From Colocasia esculenta (lineage: Eukaryota > Streptophyta > Magnoliopsida > Alismatales > Araceae): a stretch of DNA of 64,000 nt. A program made the translations under genes and the position numbers. Positions 36,284-47,559 of the stretch are shown one piece after another; position 1 is the first letter of the stretch; the number at the start of each line of letters is the position of its first letter. The DNA lies in assembly GCA_014218235.1 (NCBI GenBank), contig CM024763.1, positions 86,290,244 to 86,354,243 of the forward strand. Reading direction: 5' to 3'. A model generated the notes under the pieces. The model made no database searches. It saw only the letters and a list, made by a program, of their open reading frames with translations, and was not told the DNA's origin.

Positions 36284-36784
36284 CCCATGTTCCTTGTACC
36301 CCAAAGGCTAGAGAGCCCATACACTTTCAGAAGAAGCCTTTTGGCGGCCAAAGGGGGCTTTCCAGATCTGTCTCCATCTCCAGAAGCTGCAAGCCATCCT
36401 TTCAAGAGGAAGGACGTGGAAATCAAGGGGAATCCCTGGAGAGAAGGTTGCTGTGCTAGGCAAGGGAGCAGATCCAACTGAAGAGGCATAGGAGAAGAAG
36501 GATTTCTAGCATTTCAGATGCCATCAAAGCAGAGCATCGCCAATTGAGGAGAATCTCCATCGATTTCCATCAAGGTTCCTCAATTCAAGTGTCTGCAAGG
36601 CATCTTCATCGAAGAACACTCATTCTACATCTACTTGTCTCATTTCTAAGTTTATTCTTCCTTATTTCGTCAATGAGATTTGTGCATGAAGTTCTGCACA
36701 AATTTCTGTATACGAAACTGTCTTGAATCAGATCATTGCTAGAGGATCTGATCTCTTTTGTGTTTGATCTAGCTTTTGTACTGT

Positions 36785-36975
36785 GAGCCGTCGAGCTCTG
36801 GTTTGTGAGTCGTCGCACTCACTGTGTGGTTTGAGCCGTCGTACTCAATTTGGAGTCGTCGTACTCCAGTAGTTGTTTGAGCCGTCGCACTCAGTTTGTG
36901 AGTCGTTGAACTCAAGGTTGTGTGTTGAGCCGTCGTGCTCAAGGTTGTTTGGAGTTGTCGTGCTCCAGTGTGAGT
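36785..36975 (+). other. U5 hairpin array of T9 (GAGYCGTCGYRCTC units)
   Basis: Eight units of about 14 nt, each able to pair GAGY with RCTC around a CGTCG-like loop, spaced by 10-20 nt. The first is GAGC (36785-36788) with GCTC (36795-36798). In the right LTR (44274-44466) unit 1 differs only in its loop (CGTCGA to CATCGA). Units 3 and 5 have ACTC in the left copy but GCTC in the right, which restores a C-G pair. The array lies in the transcribed leader. T10 and T11 have unrelated hairpin sequences at the matching place. Confidence 0.75.
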
Positions 36976-37312
36976 TGTACTCAAGGTTTTGAGTAGTGTG
37001 GCCTCACTGTGTGAGGGGTGGACGTAGGAGTCACTGGAGGTGATTTCCGAACCACCTAAAAATTCTTTGTGCAGTGGTTTGAATTGTGGTTTGACTTTGT
37101 ATTACGATTAATGCATGCATAGGGATTTCGCTCACACTACTAATGGATTTGCTCACACACACTAATCACACTTCAGATCAATAAATTGTTTGGGTGAATT
37201 GATCTCTGATTGAAGTAATTTTTAATTGCTTAAGCTTCCACGTTAATTGGTGTTAGATCTATTCAACCCCCCCTTCTAGATCTGATCCATCCACCCATCC
37301 GATCCTAACAAT

Positions 37313-37324
37313 TGGTATCATAGA
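37313..37324 (+). other. Primer-binding site of T9 (degraded)
   Basis: TGGTATCATAGA in place of TGGTATCAGAGC, two bases after the LTR. The first eight bases, which pair with the tRNA 3' end, are intact. Confidence 0.8.
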
Positions 37325-37425
37325 GGGTTAATATCTATTTCTGATCTGATTTGATTGCTTCTGTTTGATCTCTGTGTTAATTACTTGAATTGTTTGCTTG
37401 CCCTTTCATTATCTCATTTTAATTG

Positions 37426-38340
37426 ATGGATTGTCAAGGTTTTATTGCTGAAAGCCATTCCATCAATAGGCCACCCTTCTTCAATGGGACTGACTACTCC
37501 TATTAGAAGAATAGAATGCAAGTTTTCCTTAGAGCCCAAAACTATAAAATCTGGAAAGTAGTCGAGGTAGGTCCCTATGAGAACCAGGGAGAGGAAGAAA
37601 CCTGGACCAGGGAACAGATTAGAAGGGCTACCCTGAACTATAATGCCATGAATATGATCCAATGTATAGTCCACCCTAAGGAGTACTCAAGAATCTCCAT
37701 GTGCAAATCTTCCAAGGAGATGTGGGATAAGCTTGAGCTACTCTATGAGGGAACATCCCAAGTAAAAGAAACCAAAGCTAACATTCTTATTTCTGAGTAT
37801 GAACTGTTTATGATGAAATCTGATGAGACAATTTCTGAAATGTTTGCTAGGTTTATGATCATTGTGAATGGACTGAAGGCTTTAGGTAAGGATTATACAG
37901 ATGTTGATTTGGTAAGGAAAATCTTGCGCTCTCTCTCTTCAATTTGGCACACTAAGGCCACAGTCATCGAAGATTCTAAAGATTTGTCCAAAATCTCTTT
38001 GGATGAATTGATAGGATCCTTAATGACTTATGAAATAAATCTGAAGAGAAGTGAATAACACATGCTTAAGGCTAAACCAATAGCACTTAAGGCTTCGTCA
38101 AGCAACAAAGAGAAAAATCAAGAAAAATCAAGTTCTGATGAGTCTGAGTCTAATGAGGATGAACTTGCCCTCATGACTAGACAATTCACAAATTTTTTAA
38201 AATCAAGAAGAGGAAAATTCAATGGAAAGAAAAAATATTCTTCTAGTAAAAGGAATGCTTCTTCTTCAAATTTTAATGATAGCAGAAATAAAAAACTGAT
38301 GAAGATATTGTTTGCTACAGGTACAACAAGATAGGACACA
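37426..38340 (+). pseudogene. T9 gag N-terminal part (UBN2 family)
   Basis: Copia-type gag. From the ATG: INRPPFFNGTDYSY, then TAG as codon 27, then a Met four codons later (MQVFLRAQNYKIWKVV). Conserved landmarks follow: SSKEMWDKLELLYEGTSQVK, TISEMFARF, VRKILRSL and IGSLMTYE. A TAA lies at 38056-38058. A lysine/serine-rich tail leads to a first zinc knuckle just after a frameshift, reading C-Y-R-Y...GH....C with Tyr for the second Cys. Codon 27 is Trp in T11 and a stop (TGA) in T10 too. Confidence 0.8.
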
Positions 38341-38495
38341 TGAAGGGTGAGTGTCCTAAGATCAAAAAGGGCAAATTCAAGAAGAACAACAAATTGAAGA
38401 AGCCAAATGCCATGATTGCAACTTGGTCGGATGAAGATTAAAGTGAGGATGAAGAAGAGAACTCTTCAAGTTCAGCAAATGAGGAGTTATGCTTT

Positions 38496-39977
38496 ATGGC
38501 CAACAGCTGTGATGGAAAGGATTCACAAAAAAAAGGAGCAAAAGAAATTCACAACCCCTTAATGGCAAAGAAGAGCCTCAATGAATCCAGAAAATCAACA
38601 ATTCAAAAGGTTGTGGCTCTCACTGCACATTCTAAGAGCTCAGAGTATTCTGCATCCTCTTCAGAGCACAAGAGTTCAAATGGGTCTACAAGATCAGGTA
38701 AATCAATTCCAGATCCATTTATGTATTCAAATTCTGATTCTGATGAAGATGAAGGATTGTCTCAGGCTAAATTGATTGAATTTTGTGAGAAGATACAAAA
38801 TCTTAATGTGAAGCTGAACACTAAAAATAAAGAATTGAAAAAGGCTTTAAAACATTGTCAAGAAGAAAATGAGAATTTGAAAAATGAAGTTGGAAAATTA
38901 AATTCTGAGAAAGAGAATTTGGAAGATGAAGTTCAAATATGTGAAAATAAACTGAATGGATTGAAAGAAAATCATGAGCTATTGAAATCAAAAGTCATTG
39001 ATCTGGAAAATGAAAAAGAAGAATTTATTGATCTTAATGAAAACTTCAAATCTAACAATGATCAATTAAACAAACAGATTTCCAACATGGCTCATGATCA
39101 TCAAATAACTCAAAGATGCAAACAACTTGTTGAAGAAAATTGTCATCTAAAAAGGAAGATTGAATGCTTGTTGCATGACAAACTATTGGACAATGAATGT
39201 AGCAAATTGAGTAATAAAATTGCTGATTTGGAAAAACAAATTGCTCAATTTGAAAATGAAAAGAGCAAGATGAAAAATGGTTTGGATGTCATACTAAATA
39301 AACTTCAAATTTCAGAAAAAGAAGTTGTTGCATTAAAAGCTAAAAAACAGAAGCTTCAACATGAATTGAAGAACACTACAAACACAAGTCTTGCTCCTAT
39401 GAAAACTAAGAAAAATGAAAAGAAAACCACAATAGCATTTGTTAAAGCTGCTGCGAACAAGAACACTGCTAATTCTAATGAAAAATTAGTGAAAGTTCTT
39501 GTTCAAAAACAGATGGAGAAAAATAAAAATGCTACTGTCAAGAAGATTCATCTACTTCCTCTATCAGTCCAAAAAGCTCCAAGGCAAGTTCTAAATTCAC
39601 ATCATGCCAAGAGCCATCAAAAGGTACCTCATTCTCCTCATGGTAAGCCTCCTCACATGAAAAGAAGATTCCAGCAAATACACACATGCCAAGGTAAGTA
39701 CCAGGTAAAAAATGCTCTCATTTGCTTTAACTGTAATAAACCTGGTCATCTTGCCAAACATTGCTGGAATAGAAATCAAAATTTCAATAAACATGCCAAA
39801 TTAGTCCAATACTTCACATATCATCAATTTGGGCATACTTTTAGGGAATGTTGGCATAGAATTGATAATCTTGTGCATGCTCCCATGTTTCATGTCAATG
39901 TACATAAGAATAAAGATCATGTTCATGCTGAAAACACTCAAAAATTCTATGTACATGAAAAAGGAACTATTGCATAA
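38496..39977 (+). CDS. T9 gag C-terminal part: coiled coil and zinc knuckle (493 codons open)
   Basis: The longest open frame in the window. Residues ~80-300 are a highly charged Glu/Lys/Asn/Leu-rich coiled coil (for example NLKNEVGKLNSEKENLEDEV). The ATG is just the first Met after a frameshift from the N-terminal gag half. Near residue 410 lies a CCHC knuckle (CFNCNKPGHLAKHC), then a degenerate one (YFTYHQFGHTFREC). Beyond the stop the other frame carries the usual gag-end motif GPKQVWVLK before TGA at 40227-40229. In SIRE-type elements such a region assembles particles and binds RNA. It is kept open over 1.5 kb while the N-terminal half is broken. Confidence 0.75.
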   Translation: MANSCDGKDSQKKGAKEIHNPLMAKKSLNESRKSTIQKVVALTAHSKSSEYSASSSEHKSSNGSTRSGKSIPDPFMYSNSDSDEDEGLSQAKLIEFCEKIQNLNVKLNTKNKELKKALKHCQEENENLKNEVGKLNSEKENLEDEVQICENKLNGLKENHELLKSKVIDLENEKEEFIDLNENFKSNNDQLNKQISNMAHDHQITQRCKQLVEENCHLKRKIECLLHDKLLDNECSKLSNKIADLEKQIAQFENEKSKMKNGLDVILNKLQISEKEVVALKAKKQKLQHELKNTTNTSLAPMKTKKNEKKTTIAFVKAAANKNTANSNEKLVKVLVQKQMEKNKNATVKKIHLLPLSVQKAPRQVLNSHHAKSHQKVPHSPHGKPPHMKRRFQQIHTCQGKYQVKNALICFNCNKPGHLAKHCWNRNQNFNKHAKLVQYFTYHQFGHTFRECWHRIDNLVHAPMFHVNVHKNKDHVHAENTQKFYVHEKGTIA

Positions 39978-40398
39978 AAGATCTCTTCTGAATTCCATGT
40001 TAAAAATCTCAATGATAAAAATCTAAAAAATAGAAAACAAAATGTTCAGTATGTCAGTGGTGCATTCTATACCAATAGCTCTAAGATTAGAAACCAAGAT
40101 TCCAGTGTTTCTAGTCTTCAGAAAAATGCACCCAATATCAAATCCTTTTGGATTCAAAAATCATTGTTGCAAATTCATGGAAGATCCTTAGGACCCAAAC
40201 AAGTTTGGGTTCTAAAATGTGCTGCTTGAATGCTGGATGCAGGGATCCTTGTAGTCAATTTCAAGATGAAGGCTTCATGACAAAGACTATAAGGAAAGTA
40301 AGTGAAGAGAATGAAAGAAAATGAAAATCTCACCAGGTAAATACTTCTGAGAGATTCCCTGCTAAATAAAAACTGAAATCAATTGGGACTCTTATGCA

Positions 40399-40505
40399 AA
40401 GATCAATTTGTATATCAAATGGTGAACTGTGGAAGGACAAGTCATGCTTGTCTGAAAACTATCATTATGTGTGAGGAATTACCTCCGCCAAGTACTAATG
40501 ATCTT
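40399..40505 (+). ncRNA. Structured module, T9 copy 1
   Basis: Closing stem AAGATCA (40399-40405) with TGATCTT (40499-40505); P2 ATGGTG (40419-40424) with TATCAT (40460-40465, two G-U); P3 GACAAG (40436-40441) with CTTGTC (40447-40452); P4 GAGG (40473-40476) with CCTC (40482-40485). The closing stem and P4 use other bases than the other copies but still pair. No evidence of transcription as a separate RNA; it would be part of the element's RNA. Confidence 0.6.
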
Positions 40506-41211
40506 CCTTGTGTAAGAGTCATTAATTTTAAAAATAATAATAAAAAAATGGTTGTCATTGAAACATGATTGCTTGTGTATTTCATTTCTTCCATGATGAT
40601 TTTGGCTTGAATTACTTGCAAAAGTTTTCACATTATTCACATGTAACTAAGAATCATGATTTTGTTGAAAATGCTCAGAAACTCCATGTGAATATAAATT
40701 GAACAATTCATAAAAACATAGATGCATTGAGCAAGACAAAAAGAAAATTTGGAACTAATTCTGCTCATAGTTCTGTCAATGAAAGAAATGCATCTATACC
40801 AAAAATAAAACATTCTGGATTCAACAATCTTTATTGCACTCTAACATTGATTTCATTGCAAGACCCAAGCAAGTGTGGGTCCCAAAACCAGCTTAATCAG
40901 CAAGCTGAGGAGACTTGCAGCCATACATTGTAAATGGACTCAAGATATTAGCTGTGCAAGGCAAGAAATGATTGGAGAACACAGGTAAAATCTTTGAGAA
41001 ACAATTGAAGTCCATTCAGGTAAAACTTCTTTATCATTTCAAATTTGAATTGCCTGAATTGAAATGAATGTTTAATTTTTATCTGAACAATAAGAAATGT
41101 GTTTCAATGGTACTCCCAACAATGAACTTTGTGTCATTATAATTGGAATCATGTTTGTGTTATCATGCTTGCATAACTGTGCCCATGGTTCTGTGTGCAT
41201 ATCAATTGCTT

Positions 41212-41317
41212 TGACTTTTTGGTATATCAAATGATAACATGTGGAAAAACAAGTTATGCTTGTTTTGGAAGCTATCATTATGCGTGAGTAAAATTCTCCG
41301 CCAAGTACCAGAAGTCA
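41212..41317 (+). ncRNA. Structured module, T9 copy 2
   Basis: Closing stem TGACTT (41212-41217) and TGGTA (41220-41224) with TACCA (41306-41310) and AAGTCA (41312-41317). P2 AATGATA (41230-41236) with TATCATT (41273-41279), perfect. P3 AAAACAAG (41246-41253) with CTTGTTTT (41259-41266), perfect 8 bp where other copies have GACAAG/CTTGTC. P4 GAG (41286-41288) with CTC (41296-41298), backed by GCG with CGC. Confidence 0.65.
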
Positions 41318-41598
41318 TGTTATGCTTAAAGCTAATTGTGTGCATAATCATGTGTGAATTGTTTGCTAGCTTTTTCATTCCATGCACATATTAAGGGGGA
41401 GTAAATTTGAAAAAGTGCAAAAATGTTCTTGAAAATGCAATGAATTTCATGCATATTTTATGGGGGAGTAAGTCAACAGAATCTTTGAGTGAAATGCTGG
41501 AGAAATATTCTTTCATATCTGATTTATCATCAACTCCCATTCAATTTGTTGACAAATGTTCCTGCAAATGAATTCCTCACTCTCACATTGCATTGGCA

Positions 41599-41696
41599 TT
41601 CTTGGTATATCAAATGGTGATTTGAAGAAAGACAAGTCAGGCTTGTCTGGACACTTTCACTATGCGTGAGTATATGTCTCCGCCAAGTATCAAGAG
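41599..41696 (+). ncRNA. Structured module, T9 copy 3
   Basis: Closing stem CTTGGTA (41601-41607) with TATCAAG (41688-41694). P2 ATGGTGA (41614-41620) with TCACTAT (41657-41663), one G-U. P3 AGACAAG (41630-41636) with CTTGTCT (41642-41648), perfect. P4 GAG with CTC, again backed by GCG and CGC. Confidence 0.6.
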
Positions 41697-42244
41697 TCTT
41701 GTATGCAATTGTTGAGGGGGAGTTTCTATTTTTCAATAAAACATTCATGTTCATTCTGCTTTCACTTCATTCCATTCCTATTCCTCCTATAATCTTCATG
41801 TTCACCTTGTGAGGGGGAGTTACATGAAAGGGGGAAGTCATTGTTGCATTCCTTGATCTTACTTGTCTATTTTGAACCCCAAAATCATCAAAATTTTTGA
41901 GTCCTTGTGCTATTTTCTTATGAGAGAATTAAAACATTGAAACTAAACTCATTGTGCATTTAGTTTAATTTCAAAGATTCAGTATCATTTCAAGGTTAAG
42001 CAATCTTAATATTGAATGTCCTTAAAATGACTTGCAAAACACTTGTAGGCACATGAGTGGCTTTACTATTTAACATGTGTATGTTTAAGCTTCATTTTTA
42101 CCACATGTTAAGAATCATTTCTCTAAATTCATAGTCATGACTTGTCTGGTCAAAGCAAACATATTCCTGCAAAACATCAAAAGAAAATGATGAAAATGAT
42201 CAACAATATGGAAAGATACAAATAGAGCAATGCAAATTCTTGAA

Positions 42245-42408
42245 CCACTGAGTAACCGGGCCATTTCACCTAAAAAGTGATTTGTTTTGCCTCAAAAAGT
42301 GAAAATCAAAGTTTTTAGCTCTGTATAAGATAATGAAAGTTAAACCACTGAGTAATCAGGAGGTCTTGCATTTGATCAATGTGATCTCTTGCACTGAAAA
42401 GTGAGATT
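42245..42408 (+). other. Duplicated ACCACTGAGTAA segment with hairpins, T9
   Basis: Two ~65-bp segments 100 bp apart begin CCACTGAGTAAYCRGG. Segment 1 has TCAC (42266-42269) with GTGA (42277-42280). Segment 2 has GATCA (42374-42378) with TGATC (42382-42386) and CACT (42392-42395) with AGTG (42400-42403). T10 has the matching pair at 51378-51540. Confidence 0.6.
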
Positions 42409-43011
42409 TAACTAATTTATTCTTGTATTCTTTCCCAGTTCAAAATGAAAACAAATCAAGACAGGATAGAAAAGCTTAAGACCTTCATAAAGTTCATGTT
42501 TACTGAGTTTAGACCTATTATTCTACATTGTGATAAAATTAAAGCTCCTAACATCCTTGTTAAATATTTCTGCTCATTCATATAGGTCACTTTACTTCAC
42601 ATTTGCATCATTATTTTAACTACATTCAGATCATTATATCTTGCAATACCTTGTGTTGAGTGTGTCTTTGTGATTAAACTTTGTGGCACAATACCAAAAC
42701 ACAATCATTTCTCTCATATGTCAATATCACTTTGTCTCATTTATTTTGATCATTTCTGACCATTCCATTACTCCATTTCATTCCTTGATCTCCTACTATT
42801 CTTTGCTTCTCTCTCTTATCTATCTTTTTGATGCTGTCAAAAAGGGGGAGAAAGGTCTCTAGTGGGAGAAAGTTCAAAGGGGAGAAAGTTCTTTAAAGGA
42901 GAAAGGTCTCTAGGGGGAGAAAGGTCAAAGGATGTATATGGTCAAAGGGGGAGTTATTGTAGTCAAGGGAGTCAAGATATTGGGAGATTGTGCACATGTT
43001 TTGTCATCATC

Positions 43012-43025
43012 AAAAAGGGGGAGAT
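43012..43025 (+). other. Polypurine tract of T9
   Basis: CAAAAAGGGGGAGATT-type run directly before the right LTR; preceded by several look-alike G-rich tracts. Confidence 0.8.
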
Positions 43026-44799
43026 TGTTGGGTTGAGTGTGTTTTGGAATTTCCTAAAGTTGTATTTTAATGATATCCAATGAACATCACTCATACTTTG
43101 ATTTTGATGATGACATATTGTGATTTTAATGATGACATATTGTGATTTTAATGATGACATATTGTGATTTCAAAGATGAGATATTGTGATTTCAATGATG
43201 ACATATTGTGATTTCAAAGATGACATATTGTGATTTTGATGATGACATGTTGAACATGTTATACATTTTATACATATCACAATAATACTTAAACAACATA
43301 TTTTTGATGATTAATATCTCATATTTTAATGATAATTCTTGTACTAATGACTTATGTGTTAAATTTTCAGGAATATCCAGATTTTGTCAGGCAGTGTCGA
43401 CACTAGTCCCAGGCAGTGTCGACACTAGTCCCAGTCTCCAGAAGTCCCAGTTGCCTGACTGGGACAGTGTGTCGACACAGTCCCAGGCAGTGTCGACACT
43501 AGTCCCAGGCAGTGTCGACACAGTCCCAGGCAGTGTCAACACTAGTCCCAGGCAGTGTCGACACTAGTCTCAGTTTCCATAAGAACAGTTTTGCAGAAAT
43601 GGGACAGTGTGTCGACACACTCCCTGGTGGTGGAGTGTGTCGACACACTCCGGCTGAAACTCAAAAACATGAATTTCTTTGGACACGTGGCTGCTTGGGA
43701 ATTAGGGGATTTGACCTAGGTTTCCGTGGCCATGCACCCCAAGGCACTTTATGGACATATGGGGCTATAAATACCCATGTTCCTTGTATCCCAAAGGCTA
43801 GAGAGCCCATACACTTTCAGAAGAAGCCTTTTGGCGGCCAAAGGGGGCTTTCCAGATTTGTCTCCATCTCCAGAAGCTGCAAGCCATCCTTTCAAGAGGA
43901 AGGACGTGGGAATTAAGGGGAATCCCTGGAGAGAAGGTTGTTGTGCTAGGCAAGGGAGCAGATCCAACTGAAGAGGCGCAGGAGAAGAAGGATTTCTGGC
44001 ATTTCAGATGCCATCAAAGCAGAGCATCACCAATTGAGGAGAATCTCCATCGATTTCCATCAAGGCTCCTCAATTCAAGTGTCTGCAAGGCCTCTTCATC
44101 GAAGAACACTCATTCTACATCTACTTGTCTTATTTCTAAGTTTGTTCTTCCTTATTTCGTCAATGAGATTTGTGCATGAAGTTCTGCACAAATTTCTGTG
44201 TACAAAACTGTCTTGAATCAGATCATTGCTAGAGATCTAATCTCTTTTGTGTTTGATCTAGCTTTTGTACTGTGAGCCATCGAGCTCTGGTTTGTGAGTC
44301 GTCACACTCACTGTGTGGTTTGAGCCGTCATGCTCAATTTGGAGTCGTCGTACTCCGGTAGTTGTTTGAGCCATCGCGCTCAGTTTGTGAGTCGTTGAAC
44401 TCAAGGTTGTGTGTTGAGCCGTCGTGCTCAAGGTTGTTTGGAGTTGTCGTGCTCTAGTGTGAGTTTTACTCAAGGTTTTGAGTAGTGTGGCCTCACTGTG
44501 TGAGGGGTGGACGTAGGAGTCACTGGAGGTGATTTCCGAACCACCTAAAAATCCTTTGTGCAGTGGTTTGAATTGTGGTTTGACTTTGTATTACGATAGA
44601 TGCATGCATAGGGATTTCGCTCACACTACTAATGGATTTGCTCTCACACACTAATCACACTTCAGATCAGTAAAGTGTTTGGGTGAATTGGTCTCTGATT
44701 CGAAGTAATTTTTAATTGCTTAAGCTTCCGCGTTAATTGGTGTTAGATCTATTCAACCCCGCTTCTAGATCTGATCCATCCACCCATTCGATCCTAACA
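43026..44799 (+). repeat. T9 3' LTR
   Basis: Close to the 5' LTR over its whole length, with differences in tandem-repeat number and in the palindrome array and scattered substitutions. Ends CGATCCTAACA, then the target duplication. Confidence 0.9.
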
Positions 44800-44804
44800 G
44801 AAAG
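44800..44804. repeat. Target-site duplication of T9, right copy (GAAAG)
   Basis: Pairs with 35551-35555. The T8 gag frame resumes across it without loss. Confidence 0.9.
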
Positions 44805-45446
44805 ACTAAAGGCTAACTGGTTCTTGGATGGGCTCAGGCCCATGTTCATTGAGAAGCTTAGACCTCACAACATTCAAACTTACACTGAGATGGTCCAAAG
44901 AGCCCAGCTGGTAGAGGACACGATGGCCAAAGTAGAAGGAATGAGGGGCAAGGACAACTCAAAGCCAGTCTTTGTCAAGAAGGGAGCACCTAATATTGCT
45001 CCAACTTTCCGAAACAACAACAACAAGAGGCTGAATGCTGGAAGAGACAATGTTGTAGACAAGAAGGTCAAGGTAGAAGGAAGGCAGTTTGCTAAGAACT
45101 GCAAGTTCTGCGATAAACTAGGGCACTGAGCTGAAGAATGCTGGAAGAAGCTCGGGGCGTGCTTAAGATGTGGTGGTCGTGACCACCATATTCCTGACTG
45201 TTCAATGCTGAAGGACCAGCCAAACAAAGCCCAAAATGTACCATGGCATCAGGGACGCCTTAATGCTATCGTAGACGCGGACCTACCCGAGGAAGGGGGT
45301 ATGGTGGAAGGTACCATTTCCATACACTCTCAACCTGCTTTTGTGCTTATTGATACTGGAGCTGCATATTCATTTATTTCCACCACATTTGCTGCAACTC
45401 TACCTGTCAAACCTGTACCTCTAAAATCCAAGATCATTGTAGCCTC
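44805..45446 (+). pseudogene. T8 gag 3' part, zinc knuckles and start of protease
   Basis: Continues the gag frame cut at 35555: FLDGLRPMFIEKLRPH closes the capsid core. A basic linker follows, then CKFCDKLGH with a TGA and AEEC, then CLRCGGRDHHIPDC. The retropepsin begins with FVLIDTGAAYSFIS near 45340-45390. The frame ends at the T10 LTR. The rest of pol is not in the window. Confidence 0.85.
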
Positions 45447-46391
45447 TGTTGAGTTGTGTGTTTTGATGATGACATATTAATGATGTCTACACTCTCATAC
45501 TTTGATTTTAATGATGACTAAAACATTTGGTTGTGAATGTTGTCCAAACACTCACACTTTGATTTTGATGATGACATATTGCACATATTACAATGATAAC
45601 AAAACAACATGTTATTTATGCTTAATGTTTCATATTTTACTAATAATGACATATTTTGATGGTCCACTCTTCATATTTACAGGTTTGCAATGTTTTTGTC
45701 AAAATAGTGTCAACACAAGTTGACAGATAGGTCGATACTACCTGTCTGCCCAGCAAGCTTCTGAAGAAAAAGTCACAGTTAGGTCGACACTACTTGATAG
45801 ATAGGTCGACACTACCAGACTGCCCAGCAAGCTTCTAAAGAAAAAGTCAGAGTTAGGTCGACACTACTTGATAGATAGGTCGACACTACCAGACTGCCTA
45901 GCAAGCTTCTGAAGAAAAAGTCATAGTTATGTCGACACTACTTGACAGTAAGGTCAACTCTACTAGCCTTCTCAGCAAGTTCCTGAAGAACAAGCTGCTA
46001 GTAAGGTCGACACCAGCTGAGAGTAAGGTCGACACTAGTTGTCATCCAGTGAACTAGTTTTGGAGATATTCTCAGGAGTTCGACTCTGTTTGTTGATCAG
46101 GTCGACACTAGAGTTCTGTCAGTAAAGGGAAATTGGAATTTCTGATCAGTAGTGTCAACACTATGGAAATGTAGGTCGACACTCTTTTTCTGTAAACCCA
46201 AAATTGTGCAGAGCATAAAATCCAGCGGCTGTGATTTCTTTCTGAGATCTTTATGGGAGATGCTATATTTACCAAATTGCCCTTTCATCCAAGTGGCAAT
46301 GAGGTAAAGGCTTTTTGGACACGTGGCAGCCTTGGGTGCACTCTAGGTTTTTGTGCACACCTTTCTCACGTTCATGGGACTGCACAGTGGC

Positions 46392-46399
46392 TATATAAG
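46392..46399 (+). promoter_or_regulatory. TATA box of the T10 LTR
   Basis: TATATAAG in GGCTATATAAGCCTCC, downstream of the GGTCGACAC repeat array. Confidence 0.75.
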
Positions 46400-47081
46400 C
46401 CTCCATCTCATCTGAAGCAGCCATCCCTTTGAGCAATTCATCGATTCCATCAAAGAGGACTTGGGGATCAAGGCCAAGTAGTGAGAGAAAGCTCTGGAGT
46501 GCAGAAAGAGGAGCAGTTCAAGAAGAATGCAGCAGAGGAAGAAGAAGGAATTGTGCAAGCAACAGATCTGAAAACAGAGCATCGTAGATCTTGCACAGAA
46601 GAAGAAGCAAAGCTGAAAAGAAGAGGAAGATCTAAAGGCAGGTGGAAGAGGAAACCAGTGCAAGGGCAGAAGCACAAAGTTCAGTCTCCGTGGAGAAACT
46701 CAAGAGCAAGAGTTCGTATATGAAATTCTCTGTAAATCAGATCTGAAACAGGGTATCGCGAATTGAGGCTGATTTGAAGGATTTCAGATCAAATTGGTTG
46801 AGAAGCACAACCAGATGATGCATATGCGCAAGATGATCTGAAGCACACCTTTCACTCTCAAGATCTGAAGATTCAGAGTTCAGATTACACAGTCTAAACG
46901 GAATTGGGAAAAACCGAAGGACTAGTGTTTGAGGATTTGTTTCCCTTAACTCTGATCTTCTTGTGTATTTGATTGTTTCCTTTTAAACTTTTCTCCGAAC
47001 TCTTTGAGTGCTCCTATTGGTGATAGGAGTGTTGATCCATACTGTGTGTGTGTGGATTGAGGAGGTCCGTATGACCTTGAA

Positions 47082-47178
47082 GCTGTGAATCAGCAGAGAA
47101 GTTGTGAATCAGTGGTTGGCAAGCTGTGTGTCAGCATTCAAGCTGTGAGTCAGCAGTTGTTTGAAGCTGTGAATCAGC
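47082..47178 (+). other. U5 hairpin array of T10 (GCTG...CAGC units)
   Basis: Four perfect 13-nt units with GCTG pairing CAGC around a 5-nt loop (TGAAT, TGTGT, TGAGT, TGAAT) at 47082-47094, 47123-47135, 47142-47154 and 47166-47178, plus a degenerate one near 47101. Same distance to the ACCACCTAAAAA block as the T9 array, but no sequence likeness. Confidence 0.75.
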
Positions 47179-47499
47179 GGTCTAGTGAAGCCTCACTTGG
47201 TTTGAGTAAGGGGTGGATGCAGGTCTCCGTCTGGGAGCCAAACCACCTAAAAAATCTCCTGTGCAATGGTTTGATATATTTTTAATTAGATGCTTGCATT
47301 GGTTTCTGTATTCACATTGCTTATCTAATTTCCTCTCACATCAATTCACTCATTCACATCAGTTCAGTAAAATTGAGAGTCTGTTTAGATCTTTAATGTG
47401 AAGTATTTTTATTGCTTAAGCTTTCGCTGAATTTTATTAAAGATCTATTCAACCCCCCCCTTCTAGATCTGTTCACACCTCTAAATTCGATCCAACAAT

Positions 47500-47512
47500 T
47501 GGTATCAGAGCC
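47500..47512 (+). other. Primer-binding site of T10
   Basis: TGGTATCAGAGCC, a perfect initiator tRNA-Met match, two bases after the LTR. Confidence 0.9.
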
Positions 47513-47559
47513 TAGGCTCTCTATTCTTGTGGTTTAACAGCCCATAGAGTACAGGTGAA

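Larger units (their letters stand above)
35556..37310 (+). repeat. T9 5' LTR
   Basis: TGTTGGGTTGAG ... GATCCTAACA. The order inside is: 22-bp tandem repeats, an array of GTGTCGACAC palindromes, a TATA box, a leader, an array of GAGYCGTCGYRCTC hairpins, and the block ACCACCTAAAAATTC before the end. An open frame from 36205 recurs in both LTRs but has no protein hallmark. Confidence 0.9.
40230..43025 (+). mobile_element. T9 3' non-coding region with structured modules and G-rich tracts
   Basis: No pol motif in any frame. Contents: three copies of a ~107-nt structured module, a pair of hairpin segments near 42245-42408, and ten or so GGGGGAG tracts (41394, 41463, 41716, 41811, 42844 onward) that culminate in the true polypurine tract. 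T10 has the same order of parts at 50107-52241, so the region is an inherited design and not random filler. Confidence 0.7.
35556..44799 (+). mobile_element. T9: gag-only Ty1/copia element of SIRE/Maximus type
   Basis: Complete, 9.2 kb, with two LTRs of 1,755 and 1,774 bp, a 5-bp target duplication, a tRNA-Met-type PBS and a GGGGGAG polypurine tract. Gag (UBN2 type), a long coiled coil and a CCHC knuckle are present. Where protease, integrase and RT should follow there are ~2.8 kb of non-coding DNA with structured repeats. It would need enzymes from a relative such as T11. Inserted in T8 gag. Confidence 0.85.
45447..47497 (+). repeat. T10 5' LTR
   Basis: TGTTGAGTTGTG ... CGATCCAACA. The order mirrors T9: U3 start with TTTTGATGATGACATATT; GGTCGACAC repeats with a ~65-bp period (about 45725-46175); TATA box; leader; U5 hairpin array; block ACCACCTAAAAAATC. 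Both U3 and U5 arrays use other motifs than T9. Confidence 0.8.

Noticed and set aside
36205..36459. An ~84-codon frame seen in both T9 LTRs as a conserved gene
   Set aside because: Its presence in both copies only reflects LTR duplication. It lies in the leader, the frames are of different length in the two copies, and no protein hallmark is seen.
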